A DNA stretch of 64,000 bases from Leucobacter komagatae (GTDB lineage Bacteria; Actinomycetota; Actinomycetes; Actinomycetales; Microbacteriaceae), in the NCBI RefSeq assembly GCF_006716085.1, contig NZ_VFON01000001.1, positions 1,922,001 to 1,986,000 on the forward strand. The letters are read 5' to 3'. A program made the translations under genes and the position numbers. Below, in pieces: positions 8,918 through 18,734 of the stretch (within the stretch, counting starts at the first letter, position 1; the number at the start of each line of letters is the position of its first letter). The notes below the pieces were generated by a model. That model was not told the origin of the DNA, did not search any database, and was given only the letters and a program-made list of their open reading frames with translations.

Positions 8918-10036
8918 ATGCTCAAGGCTCGCACTTCTCGCACCCGGACTGCCGTTGCCCTCGCGCTCGGCCTGGCCATTGCCCTGACGGGCTGCCAGAC
9001 CGCCGGGCCCGGCGACACGACTGGCAGTGTTGAGACCGTCGAGCTCCCGCCGCTCGACTCGCTCACCCCGCTCGAGAACCCCCTGGACTACGAGGGGCCA
9101 ACGACGGCCATTGTCGGCGCCCCATCGGTGACGCCGCTCGCCGAGAAGCCGCAGGCGAAGCTTCCTGTGACAGTCCAGTCGCACGACCGCAGCGGAGACG
9201 TTCCCGTCGAGGTCACCGACACGTCGCGCGTGCTCGCGATCTCGCTGACGGGCACGCTCGCCGACATCGTCTACAACCTCGGCCTCGGCGATCAGCTCAT
9301 CGGCCGCGACGCGACGACGGTGTTCCCCGGCTCCGAGAAACTCCCCCTCGTCGTCACCGGCGGCCACGACATCGAGGCGGAGTCCGTGCTCGGCCTCGAG
9401 CCGAGCGTCATCTTCACCGACCTCAGCGTCGGCGGCATCGACTTCGTGAACGTCATGCGTAACGCCGGCGTGCCCGTGATCGTCGTGAAGCGGTCCGTTG
9501 ATCCTGCGTCTTCCGCTGAGGCGACCGAGCAGCTCGCCGCGGGCCTCGGGGTCCCCGACGCCGCGACCGAACTCAATCAGAAGGTCGCCGACGCCATCAC
9601 CGCGAAGGAGAAGGAGGTCGCGCGCCTGATCCCGACCGACGAGGCCAAGCGGCCGCGCGTCGCGTTCCTGTACGTGCGCGGCGGAGCGGGCATCTACTAC
9701 CTCTTCGGCGAGGGCAGCGGCGTCGATACCCTGCTCAAGTCGATCGGAGTGATCGACGTGGCCGAGGAGGCGGGCTGGAAGGGTGAGCGCCCCATGACCG
9801 ACGAGGCGCTCGTCAAGATGGACCCCGACATTATTCTCGTCATGTCGAAGGGCCTCACGAGCACGGAGGGCATCGACGGGCTCATCGAGGCGCAGCCGAG
9901 CATCGCGCTCACTACCGCGGGCAAGAAGCGCAGGATCATTGACATCAACGACTCCATGCTCTTCGCGAGCGCAGGTCGCACCCCCGACGTTATCGACGCG
10001 CTCGCCCGCGCGATCTACGCGCCGGATTCGCTCTAA
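8918..10036 (+). CDS. hmuT: Haem ABC transporter substrate-binding lipoprotein
   Basis: About 372 residues. The signal peptide ends in the lipobox ALTGC (Cys26), so it is membrane-anchored outside. The body is a periplasmic-binding-protein class III (FecB/HmuT) fold: SRVLAISLTGTLADIVYNLG, the haem-family stretch VVTGGHDIEAESVLGLEPSV, and a C-terminal WKGERPMTDEALVKMDPDII. The second ATG is preferred because AAAAGGGG lies just before it; an ATG five codons earlier lacks a ribosome site. It hands haem to HmuUV and probably receives it from the HtaA-domain proteins encoded downstream. Confidence 0.9.
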   Translation: MLKARTSRTRTAVALALGLAIALTGCQTAGPGDTTGSVETVELPPLDSLTPLENPLDYEGPTTAIVGAPSVTPLAEKPQAKLPVTVQSHDRSGDVPVEVTDTSRVLAISLTGTLADIVYNLGLGDQLIGRDATTVFPGSEKLPLVVTGGHDIEAESVLGLEPSVIFTDLSVGGIDFVNVMRNAGVPVIVVKRSVDPASSAEATEQLAAGLGVPDAATELNQKVADAITAKEKEVARLIPTDEAKRPRVAFLYVRGGAGIYYLFGEGSGVDTLLKSIGVIDVAEEAGWKGERPMTDEALVKMDPDIILVMSKGLTSTEGIDGLIEAQPSIALTTAGKKRRIIDINDSMLFASAGRTPDVIDALARAIYAPDSL

Positions 10037-10047
10037 CCAGCCCACCT

Positions 10048-10080
10048 GGCTCGGGGCCTTGTAAGCTATTCCGAGCCCTT
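10048..10080 (+). terminator. Terminator after hmuT
   Basis: GGCTCGG and CCGAGCC form a stem around a 16-base loop, followed by CTTT, a dozen bases after the hmuT stop codon. The short T-run makes it a modest intrinsic terminator. Confidence 0.55.
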
Positions 10081-10172
10081 TCAGGATGGAGCGCGCGCCC
10101 GCGCTGTATTCTTGGTCGGGTAACCTAACGCGCCCACTCGAGGCGTTTGCTACTGAAGTACGGGGATCACGG

Positions 10173-10772
10173 GTGACGAAGGAACACGAAGCTGCGCATG
10201 GCGTACGTTCGCGACGCGCTGCCGCTTCCGAGTACCCCGCCGACCGTTTCGACGATGCGACGTCGAACGGCCGGGTCGGCGCACACCGCGTAACCGCCCA
10301 GCCCCGCATCACCTGGCACTTCGTGCTCGGCGGCCTGATCGGCGCCGCACTCCTCACGACGATCGGCATCGTTGGCGTCACCATCGCGGGCTCCGCGGGC
10401 ACGCTCCCCCTCCCCTCCACGCGGGGAGCGTCGACGGCGGAGGCGAAGGTGAAGCCGCAGCTCGACCCCGCGGCAACCGTTGCGGTGCTCGACGGCACGC
10501 CGGCGGAGGGCACGATGGCGCAGAACCTCGCGACAGTCATCACCGACGAGAAGTGGGGCTCCATCATCCTCGCGGTCCCCGCGGCAACCACCGATGTAAC
10601 GATCTCAGCGGTGTTCTACACAGATGCCGAGAACGAAGCCGCCGCACTCGGCCTCGCGGAGAAACTCGGCGGCGTCTCGACCTACCTGAACGCCGAGTAC
10701 GCCGAAACCGCCGAGGGCAAGGCAGACCTCGTCGTGCTCATCGGCGCAGACTACGCCGGCCCCGGCAAGTAG
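10173..10772 (+). CDS. LytR_C (LytR/CpsA/Psr C-terminal) domain membrane protein
   Basis: About 199 residues with one membrane helix near residues 46-68 (FVLGGLIGAALLTTIGIVGV) and an extracellular domain whose core, ATVAVLDGTPAEGTMAQNLA... and later ADLVVLIGADYAG, matches the LytR_C family found alone or behind LCP phosphotransferases. Such stand-alone proteins are cell-envelope associated; their biochemical role is not established. The GTG start follows CGGGGAT and puts the helix near the N-terminus; the frame is open further upstream, but the extra residues look like untranslated leader. It lies just upstream of groL. Confidence 0.75.
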   Translation: MTKEHEAAHGVRSRRAAASEYPADRFDDATSNGRVGAHRVTAQPRITWHFVLGGLIGAALLTTIGIVGVTIAGSAGTLPLPSTRGASTAEAKVKPQLDPAATVAVLDGTPAEGTMAQNLATVITDEKWGSIILAVPAATTDVTISAVFYTDAENEAAALGLAEKLGGVSTYLNAEYAETAEGKADLVVLIGADYAGPGK

Positions 10773-10828
10773 CCCAAGCGGATCCCTCTCCGCTTCGCTC
10801 TGCCGTTCGCTGCGGGCGAGCGCCTCTC

Positions 10829-10855
10829 CTTGCACTCTCAGCACCTGAGTGCCAA
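10829..10855. promoter_or_regulatory. CIRCE element 1 (HrcA operator)
   Basis: CTTGCACTC - 9 bases - GAGTGCCAA, close to the CIRCE consensus TTAGCACTC-N9-GAGTGCTAA. It is the upstream of two copies before groL. Confidence 0.75.
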
Positions 10856-10863
10856 AATTGGAG

Positions 10864-10890
10864 TTAGCAGTCGGATCGACTGAGTGCTAA
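10864..10890. promoter_or_regulatory. CIRCE element 2 (HrcA operator)
   Basis: TTAGCAGTC - 9 bases - GAGTGCTAA differs from the CIRCE consensus by one base. Nine bases separate it from the first copy. Two operators imply tight HrcA repression of groL and release on heat shock. Confidence 0.85.
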
Positions 10891-12573
<1,683 letters not shown>

Positions 12574-12591
12574 GTCCCGCTAGCCACTTGC

Positions 12592-12635
12592 CACAGGGGC
12601 CGGGTCGTACCTTCGGGTGCGGCTCGGCCCCTGTG
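12592..12635 (+). terminator. Terminator after groL
   Basis: CACAGGGGCCG and its complement CGGCCCCTGTG enclose about 22 bases, themselves partly paired; CTGTT follows. It sits 18 bases after the groL stop. Confidence 0.75.
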
Positions 12636-12773
12636 CTGTTCCCCGGGGCTGGCGCGGCCCAGGGGGCTGGCGCGCGGCTCCAGCGCGCAGCTCCCACCCA
12701 GGCGCCCGCGCCCGGCGTCTGGCCCGGTAACCGGCCCGCTGCCCCATCCGGCTCGCAGCCCGGGCGCGCCAAT

Positions 12774-12843
12774 GTACCCGCTTGGCACCGTTGTACCCGG
12801 ATTTCGGGCGTCTCAAGCGGGTGCATCGGTGCCAAGCGTGTAC
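12774..12843. repeat. Long inverted repeat in the groL-htaA spacer
   Basis: Arms of 17 bases (GTACCCGCTTGGCACCG and a complement with one mismatch) flank 36 bases that contain a smaller nested stem (CCCG..CGGG) and a second GTACCCG-type motif. The 373-base spacer between groL and the first HtaA gene otherwise holds the groL terminator and no gene I can support. The structure could be a convergent terminator pair, a small RNA or a REP-like repeat unit. Confidence 0.6.
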
Positions 12844-12946
12844 GTCCGCGGTCGCGGACGGCAGGCAGTGAGGGGCGCGCGCCCGGCTGGCACGCAGAAG
12901 GGCCCCAGCGCACTGTGTGCGCCAGGGCCCTCCGGCAGTCCAGGGG

Positions 12947-13825
12947 TTACTCGGCTGAGTCTTCCGGTGCCTCCGCACTCGATTCAGCGCCCGAGTTCTT
13001 GCGCCTGTCAGCGATGAGCATCCCCGAGGTCACACCGATCGCAATGAGAGCCACTCCACCGATAATGATCGGGATCCACGGGATCTGCTGTTCAGGCGCC
13101 GGAGCGATCACCTCAGGCGTCTCTGGAGCAGGAGTCTCAGCTTCCTCGGCCGGAGGTTGGGCCCCCGTAGAGGATGCGAGGCTGCACCCGCTCACTGACA
13201 TTGTGAGAGAGAGCGGATCAACCTCGGCACCCGCAACGTAGTCCCCGTAGTCGCCGTTGAGTGCAGCCGCACCCTCGGCCGTGAGCCGGACCTGCGCGCT
13301 GGGAATCGACAGCGTCGATCCATCGCCTGCGTCGTACCCGGAGAGGTCGACCTTGCCCGCGACAACTCGCTCGTAGGTCAGCTCGGCTTCCTCGGTATCC
13401 GTCGAGCCCATGCCCAATACGAGCTGAGCCGAATCCGATCCGGTGAAGACAAGCTCAGGGTCACGGATATCGAGTTTCATCAGGCCGCCGTGGCCCGTGA
13501 AGTGCACGTCCCCGGTGAACTTCACTGAACCTGACTCGAGCTCGGGTGCTACCGTGCCCTCCCCGTTTGGCCAGCTAAAGGCAGGGGTCTCGTAGCTCGC
13601 CCCGTTCTCAGTCGTCCATTCGCCATTCGCAATGCTGCCACTGATGTAGTTGCGGAAGCTCTCTTTCACACCCCACCGCAGTTCAGCCCCCGTAACCACG
13701 CAGGACTCCGCCGGTGCGGTCTGGGCGTTTGCTGCACCAGCCGGGCCAATGATGAGGCCAGCCGCGACCATTAGGGCAGCGGTAGCCCCCGCCGAGACTG
13801 CTCGTCGCTGGCGTCGATTGCTCAC
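12947..13825 (-). CDS. HtaA-domain membrane-anchored haem-binding protein
   Basis: About 292 residues: a signal peptide ending near AGAANA, one HtaA domain (AELRWGVKESFRNYISGSI, then VHFTGHGGLMKLDIRDPELVF with the conserved glycine-flanked His and several Tyr), a Pro/Glu-rich linker, and a C-terminal helix (WIPIIIGGVALIAIGVTSG) followed by charged residues. In Corynebacterium, HtaA-type domains bind haem through conserved Tyr and His and pass it towards HmuT. The GTG start is preferred for its strong GAGGAGAAA ribosome site; an ATG 21 bases earlier overlaps the stop of the larger HtaA gene. Both genes form one transcription unit. Confidence 0.85.
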   Translation of the reverse strand: MSNRRQRRAVSAGATAALMVAAGLIIGPAGAANAQTAPAESCVVTGAELRWGVKESFRNYISGSIANGEWTTENGASYETPAFSWPNGEGTVAPELESGSVKFTGDVHFTGHGGLMKLDIRDPELVFTGSDSAQLVLGMGSTDTEEAELTYERVVAGKVDLSGYDAGDGSTLSIPSAQVRLTAEGAAALNGDYGDYVAGAEVDPLSLTMSVSGCSLASSTGAQPPAEEAETPAPETPEVIAPAPEQQIPWIPIIIGGVALIAIGVTSGMLIADRRKNSGAESSAEAPEDSAE

Positions 13826-13842
13826 GTGTTTCTCCTCGTGGT

Positions 13843-16800
13843 TCATGCGCTTGGCGTGGTGCCACTACCGACGGTAGCAGCCGCGGCGGCACGTCGCTGA
13901 TTCGCAACGATCACGCCCATCGCTACGGCGAGAGCAACAAGTGCACCAGCGCCGACCCACCACATCCACACGGGTCCATCCGCGGGCACGGGCGCAGCAG
14001 CGTCGATGCGCTGCGTCGTCACGTCCCCGGCAGCTTCCTCTTGGGTCACCACCGGAGCCTTCTTCTTCGGCTTCTCCTTGACAACCTTGATCACCGCACC
14101 GGCGTCCTTGCTGCCCTGAAGCGTGATGGTGTGCTCGCCAGGCGTGATGTCATCGGGGAGCGTGCCGATCCATCGAACCTCACCGACCGAGCTGGCGCCG
14201 GCCTTCTCGTCAAGAACGATCGGGTCGGAGTAGAGGACAACAAGGATGTCGCGCTCGTCCGCTTCGAAGCCCGCTGCGACGAACTCGATCTCGCCGCCGG
14301 GCACGATCTCGTCGGCCGGCGTGATGACGCGAATGCCCTCGGTTGTCGGGGCAGTCGCCGCGGCCTGGCGAGCGGCCTTCTGGTCGGTCTGGGTCGTCGC
14401 GCCGTAGCTCACGCGGCTGGCGGATCCAACGGTAAAGGTGAGCGGATCCACTGCGAAGGATCCCCCGCCCGTGCCACCGCCCGCGCTGCCCCCACCGGAG
14501 ATTGCGCCGCTGACCGGCACACCGCTCCAAGTGACGGCGCCGTTGGCGCCGACGCTCTTACTTGCCGAGCCAAGGTCGAGGGCGAAGCTTCGCCCACCCG
14601 CCGAGATCGTTCCCGAAGTGGCGCTTGTGACCGTGATCACCGGGTTCGAGAAGGTCTCAGTCATGAGGCCCTTATGTCCACTGAACGTCACCACGCCCGA
14701 GTACTGGACGCTGCCTGTCTGGGCCTGCTTGTCCCATGAGCCACCGTTTGCCTGCGGGAAGAGGTACGCGCCACCGCTCGCACCAACGCCGCTCGTGCTG
14801 ATGGATCCCTTGGCGATCCGGCCCGTGGTGTAGTCACGGAAACCAGACGAGATTCCCCAGCTCAGCGACCCCGCCTGCTGCGCCGTATCGACGGGGCGCG
14901 GCTTCGGAACCGGCTTCGGAGTGGGATTGGGCTTCACGGGCTTGGTCGGCTCGGTCGGGCCGACCGGGACTTCTGCCTCGGCACCGTAACTGAATGAGAG
15001 CGGTGCGGTCGCTTTGTTGGCGTACTGCTCCCACGCATCGATCTGCAGGTTGCTCGCGAACACACCCTTCGCACCAGCCCAGTTCAGACGCCCGTCTTCG
15101 CTCTTGACGAGCTCACCGGGAGTGATCGTGGCGATCTTGATTCGCTTCATGGCAGACACACCCGCAGCGTCGTCCTGCGACACCTCGATGCTGAGCGTCG
15201 CCGCAGACTTCGAAGTGAAGGTGATCTGCGGGTTCCGCAGCGCGATATCGAACCCGTGCGCTTCGCTGACGTACCGCACAGTTCCCGCGAAGTGGATCGA
15301 CCCGGTACCGGTCTTTGCGTTGTAGGTGCCGCCCTTGACCTGCGTGTACGTCGTGTTCCCAGCCGCGTCGGCCTTCGCACCAGCGCTGGCCGTGATGGTT
15401 CCGTTCGCAATACCCCGAACGTAGGCGTTCCAGCCAGTGTTGAAAGCCCAGGTCAGGTCACCCTCGGTGATCGAAGGCTCGGGGTCCACTGTGCCAGCCG
15501 TCTTGAAGTTCACCGGGACACTGAGCTCCTGGGAAGCGTTCACGGCCTGGCCCGCACCACCGGCGTAGGTGTAAATCCCGTACGTTCCCTTCGCGAGCGC
15601 CTCGTCGGGGGCGTTGAGCGTGATCTCCGTCTCGAATGATCCGGTGGCAGGGTTGATCTGCACCCACTCCTTGCGAATCGTCTCGCGGAAGGCCTCAGGG
15701 ATCGCGTCGAGCGTGTCTTTCGCGAGGGCCCACTTGCGTGAATCTTTGTTCATCGTCCGTGTTGCGGCGGACGCACCCTTTGACGGCTGCCAGGTCTCGG
15801 CGAAGCTGCCGAACACGACGAACGTTCCCTGCGGAAGGGAGTTGGGGATCGGGACCCCGCCCGAGCTATTTGCGGGCTTGTTGGCGTACGGGTCGAACCC
15901 CGTGCCGCGCACGACGAGTTTGTCGCCGGCCTTGAGTTCCTGATTCGTGTACTTCGTAGTGCCGTCTGCGAGGAACACGCTGAGCGCGGGATTGTACACG
16001 GGCTTCGTCGGGCGCTCTTCCTTGTAGTTCAGGCGCAGGCCAAACTCCTGCGATGCGTTTGAGGTGGTTCCGGCAGCGTAAACGAACACACCGTATGAGC
16101 CGCCGGCGGGCACCGTCTTGCCCTCAGGAATGTCCTTGGCCTGCAGTCGAGCTTCAAAGGTGCCCGCCGCGGTGAGCTGAACACGCTGCCCAGCGACCAT
16201 CGGCTTGTACATGGGAGCGATGTTGACGAAGGTCTCGTCTGTCATCGCCCAACGCTGATCAGCGACGACGCGCTGGGTGCCGGCGACACCGCCCGCAGGG
16301 CTCCAATCCTGTGCGAAGGCACCGAACACCACGTAGTTTCCCGCGGGGTCGCCGGAGGTCACCGGCGGGCGTCCGAAGTTGACGTTCGAACTCGGATCGA
16401 AGCCTGTCCCGCGCACGACGATCTCGTCGCCAGGGTTTACCTCTTGCGCCGGGTCGAGTGGAGTGACTCCATCTGCTTTGAACAGCCGGACGTCAGGAGT
16501 GAACGCATTCGGGAAGACGCTGTCCCACTGGGCGTCAGACACCGCGAGATCAACCTGACCCAAGTACCGGCTATCGTTCAACATCCCATGCGCAAGCCAC
16601 GTCACCGCAACATACTGCTTCGTACGATCCAGCTTCGCCGCAGGCACCGGAATATCCCGCGTGACAGCGCCGTCCTTAATGAACATCTTGTACGCGAAAT
16701 CCTGCGCAGCACCCGCAGCAGCATCCTTGCCGTACTCGGCAACACGATCCTTCTCAATGATCCCGACGTACACGCCAGCATCAGCCTTGCCCGTGTCAGG

Positions 16801-18087
16801 AACATCAGCCGCATCACGAAGCACAATGTTCTTCACCGTCGCCGACACCTGCAACCCAGCCTCGGTCGCCCCAACCACAGACGCCTCAATCGACGCCTTC
16901 GGCGCGCCAAAGACGCTGTCCCACTGGGCGTCAGACACCGCGAGATCAACCTGACCCAAGTACCGGCTATCGTTCAACATCCCATGCGCAAGCCACGTCA
17001 CCGCAACATACTGCTTCGTACGATCCAGCTTCGCCGCAGGCACCGGAATATCCCGCGTGACAGCGCCGTCCTTAATGAACATCTTGTACGCGAAATCCTG
17101 CGCAGCACCCGCAGCAGCATCCTTGCCGTACTCGGCAACACGATCCTTCTCAATGATCCCGACGTACACGCCAGCATCAGCCTTGCCCGTGTCAGGAACA
17201 TCAGCCGCATCACGAAGCACAATGTTCTTCACCGTCGCCGACACCTGCAACCCAGCCTCGGTCGCCCCAACCACAGACGCCTCAATCGACGCCTTAACAG
17301 GTTCAGGGGCAGTCTTCTCAGCGACCGAGACTGCGGTTTCGGCCGAGACCGAGCCGACGAACGCAGCCGGGTCAGCCGGCACGAACGTCGCGGTCACGGC
17401 GTGTGAACCGACGGCGAGGCCTGCGGTGGCGAACGTCGCGACCCCGGCGACGACAGGCTGGGCATCTCCGATCGGCGTCCCCGCGTCAGAGAAGACAACT
17501 GTTCCGTCGGCCGCGGGTGCGACAGTTGCGGTAAACGTCACTTCGTCGCCTGCAGTCACCGCCGTCGCCGAAGCCACAAGCGAGGTGGCGGTCGGGACGG
17601 CAGCGGGCACCGGCTGCTGCACGGTCACGGACGCGAAAGCGTCAAGGGCGCGCACAGTGCCCGAGAGTTCATGCGCAGCAGAAGTCGCGACGTGATATTC
17701 CTTGGCGGGGTCAAGCGTGTTCGCCGGGACCTTGACGGTCGTCGTGAAAGCGCCGTCGACGATGTTCCTCGCCTGCACCCAGCCCTGCGTGATCCAACCG
17801 TTCGAGACGAGCGGGCCACCGCCCGACCACACACTCTTCTCACCAAAGAGCACATAGACACCGTTCTTTGTCGTCGCGGCGTCACCAACGAATCCTGTGC
17901 CAGCCACCGTCAGCGTCTGTTCAACCGCAGGATCTAGGTTCTCCGCCGGAGACACCGTGATCGTCGGCCCTTCCGCCGCCTGCGCCGCGGGTACCACGAG
18001 GAAGCCGCTCAGAACGACGAGCATTGACGTGACGATTGCGAGCGCCCCGGCGCCGAAGCGCCCGGTTCTCTCGGTGAGTGTACTCAC
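13843..18087 (-). CDS. Large multidomain HtaA surface protein with Ig-like repeats
   Basis: About 1414 residues. In order: signal peptide (cleavage near residue 37), a surface module, a bacterial Ig-like domain (about 155-255), two identical 132-residue modules (about 262-525), two related VVRGTGFDP modules (about 530-850), HtaA domain 1 from about 880 (DLTWAFNTGWNAYVRG), a Pro/Lys linker, HtaA domain 2 from about 1070 (SLSWGISSGFRDYTTG... TFSGHKGLM), a further Ig-like module and a C-terminal membrane helix with basic tail. The architecture suits a long stalked haem receptor crossing the cell wall. GTG follows AAGGAGAA. An iron-box-like site lies upstream. Confidence 0.85.
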   Translation of the reverse strand: MSTLTERTGRFGAGALAIVTSMLVVLSGFLVVPAAQAAEGPTITVSPAENLDPAVEQTLTVAGTGFVGDAATTKNGVYVLFGEKSVWSGGGPLVSNGWITQGWVQARNIVDGAFTTTVKVPANTLDPAKEYHVATSAAHELSGTVRALDAFASVTVQQPVPAAVPTATSLVASATAVTAGDEVTFTATVAPAADGTVVFSDAGTPIGDAQPVVAGVATFATAGLAVGSHAVTATFVPADPAAFVGSVSAETAVSVAEKTAPEPVKASIEASVVGATEAGLQVSATVKNIVLRDAADVPDTGKADAGVYVGIIEKDRVAEYGKDAAAGAAQDFAYKMFIKDGAVTRDIPVPAAKLDRTKQYVAVTWLAHGMLNDSRYLGQVDLAVSDAQWDSVFGAPKASIEASVVGATEAGLQVSATVKNIVLRDAADVPDTGKADAGVYVGIIEKDRVAEYGKDAAAGAAQDFAYKMFIKDGAVTRDIPVPAAKLDRTKQYVAVTWLAHGMLNDSRYLGQVDLAVSDAQWDSVFPNAFTPDVRLFKADGVTPLDPAQEVNPGDEIVVRGTGFDPSSNVNFGRPPVTSGDPAGNYVVFGAFAQDWSPAGGVAGTQRVVADQRWAMTDETFVNIAPMYKPMVAGQRVQLTAAGTFEARLQAKDIPEGKTVPAGGSYGVFVYAAGTTSNASQEFGLRLNYKEERPTKPVYNPALSVFLADGTTKYTNQELKAGDKLVVRGTGFDPYANKPANSSGGVPIPNSLPQGTFVVFGSFAETWQPSKGASAATRTMNKDSRKWALAKDTLDAIPEAFRETIRKEWVQINPATGSFETEITLNAPDEALAKGTYGIYTYAGGAGQAVNASQELSVPVNFKTAGTVDPEPSITEGDLTWAFNTGWNAYVRGIANGTITASAGAKADAAGNTTYTQVKGGTYNAKTGTGSIHFAGTVRYVSEAHGFDIALRNPQITFTSKSAATLSIEVSQDDAAGVSAMKRIKIATITPGELVKSEDGRLNWAGAKGVFASNLQIDAWEQYANKATAPLSFSYGAEAEVPVGPTEPTKPVKPNPTPKPVPKPRPVDTAQQAGSLSWGISSGFRDYTTGRIAKGSISTSGVGASGGAYLFPQANGGSWDKQAQTGSVQYSGVVTFSGHKGLMTETFSNPVITVTSATSGTISAGGRSFALDLGSASKSVGANGAVTWSGVPVSGAISGGGSAGGGTGGGSFAVDPLTFTVGSASRVSYGATTQTDQKAARQAAATAPTTEGIRVITPADEIVPGGEIEFVAAGFEADERDILVVLYSDPIVLDEKAGASSVGEVRWIGTLPDDITPGEHTITLQGSKDAGAVIKVVKEKPKKKAPVVTQEEAAGDVTTQRIDAAAPVPADGPVWMWWVGAGALVALAVAMGVIVANQRRAAAAATVGSGTTPSA
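16514..17295 (-). repeat. Exact tandem duplication inside the large htaA-like gene
   Basis: Bases 16514-16899 and 16910-17295 are identical over 386 bases, with a repeat period of 396 bases (132 codons). The reading frame is kept, so the protein carries two identical modules, each starting KASIEASVVGATEAG and ending DAQWDSVF. No difference was found at any position, including third codon positions. Confidence 0.95.
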
Positions 18088-18153
18088 GACGAGTTCTCCT
18101 TGAAAAGTAAGAGAGTTCAGGCGCTCATTTCGCGGAGGCACCCTACATCGGAC

Positions 18154-18172
18154 CGAACTGAGGCAAACCTAA
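18154..18172. promoter_or_regulatory. Candidate DtxR/IdeR iron box upstream of the HtaA genes
   Basis: CGAACTGAGGCAAACCTAA; the right half AGGCAAACCTAA matches the iron-box half AGGCTAACCTAA at 11 of 12 bases. It lies about 70 bases upstream of the GTG of the large HtaA gene, a plausible promoter position for iron repression. Confidence 0.55.
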
Positions 18173-18311
18173 GTCTGCCGACCATCTATTAGTCTGACGA
18201 ATATCGTCAGATGATGCAAGCTGCAGGTCAGACCTGCATGAGTTTTCGTGGGGATCGCGCACAGAACTCGTTGCGTATGCTTGAAACACGCAACGATCTT
18301 CGGAGGTCACC

Positions 18312-18734
18312 ATGTCTGCCATCGGCGAGGGCAACTACCCGTTCCAGCTCAGCGAGAGTGAGTGGCGCGAGCGCCTCACTCCAGACGAGTACGCGATCCT
18401 CCGCGAAGCCGCGACCGAGCGCGCCGGCACCGGCGAGCTTCTTGGTCAGTGGGGCGATGGGCTGTACTCGTGCCGCGGCTGCGGCGCCGAGCTCTTCCAG
18501 AGTGGCACGAAGTTCGAGTCGCACTGCGGCTGGCCAAGCTTCTACGAGAGCATCAACCCCGATGCCGTCGAGCTGCTCGAAGACACGACTCTCGGGCAGG
18601 TGCGAACCGAGGTGCGCTGCGCAAACTGCGGTTCTCACCTCGGCCACGTCTTTCCAGACGGCTTCGGCACGCCAACCGGCAACCGGTTCTGCATGAACTC
18701 GCTCGCCCTCGGCTTTGAGGGGCCGTCCGCCTAA
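18312..18734 (+). CDS. msrB: Peptide-methionine (R)-S-oxide reductase MsrB
   Basis: A 140-residue cytoplasmic enzyme that reduces methionine-R-sulfoxide in proteins using thioredoxin. Structural zinc is held by CRGC (54, 57) and CANC (103, 106). The catalytic cysteine is C127 in GNRFCMNS and a possible resolving cysteine is C72 in SHCGWPSF. Length is standard. CGGAGG lies before the ATG. Its stop codon overlaps the stop of the convergent transporter gene. It fits the oxidative-stress theme with fur-katA further on. Confidence 0.95.
   Translation: MSAIGEGNYPFQLSESEWRERLTPDEYAILREAATERAGTGELLGQWGDGLYSCRGCGAELFQSGTKFESHCGWPSFYESINPDAVELLEDTTLGQVRTEVRCANCGSHLGHVFPDGFGTPTGNRFCMNSLALGFEGPSA

Noticed and set aside
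12588..13241. Plus-strand frame across the groL-htaA spacer
   Set aside because: It starts in the groL terminator, runs through the inverted repeat and then antisense to the HtaA gene; no ribosome site or recognisable protein.
16444..17406. 320-codon plus-strand frame containing an internal repeat
   Set aside because: It is the antisense reflection of the duplicated HtaA module; the repeat belongs to the minus-strand gene.
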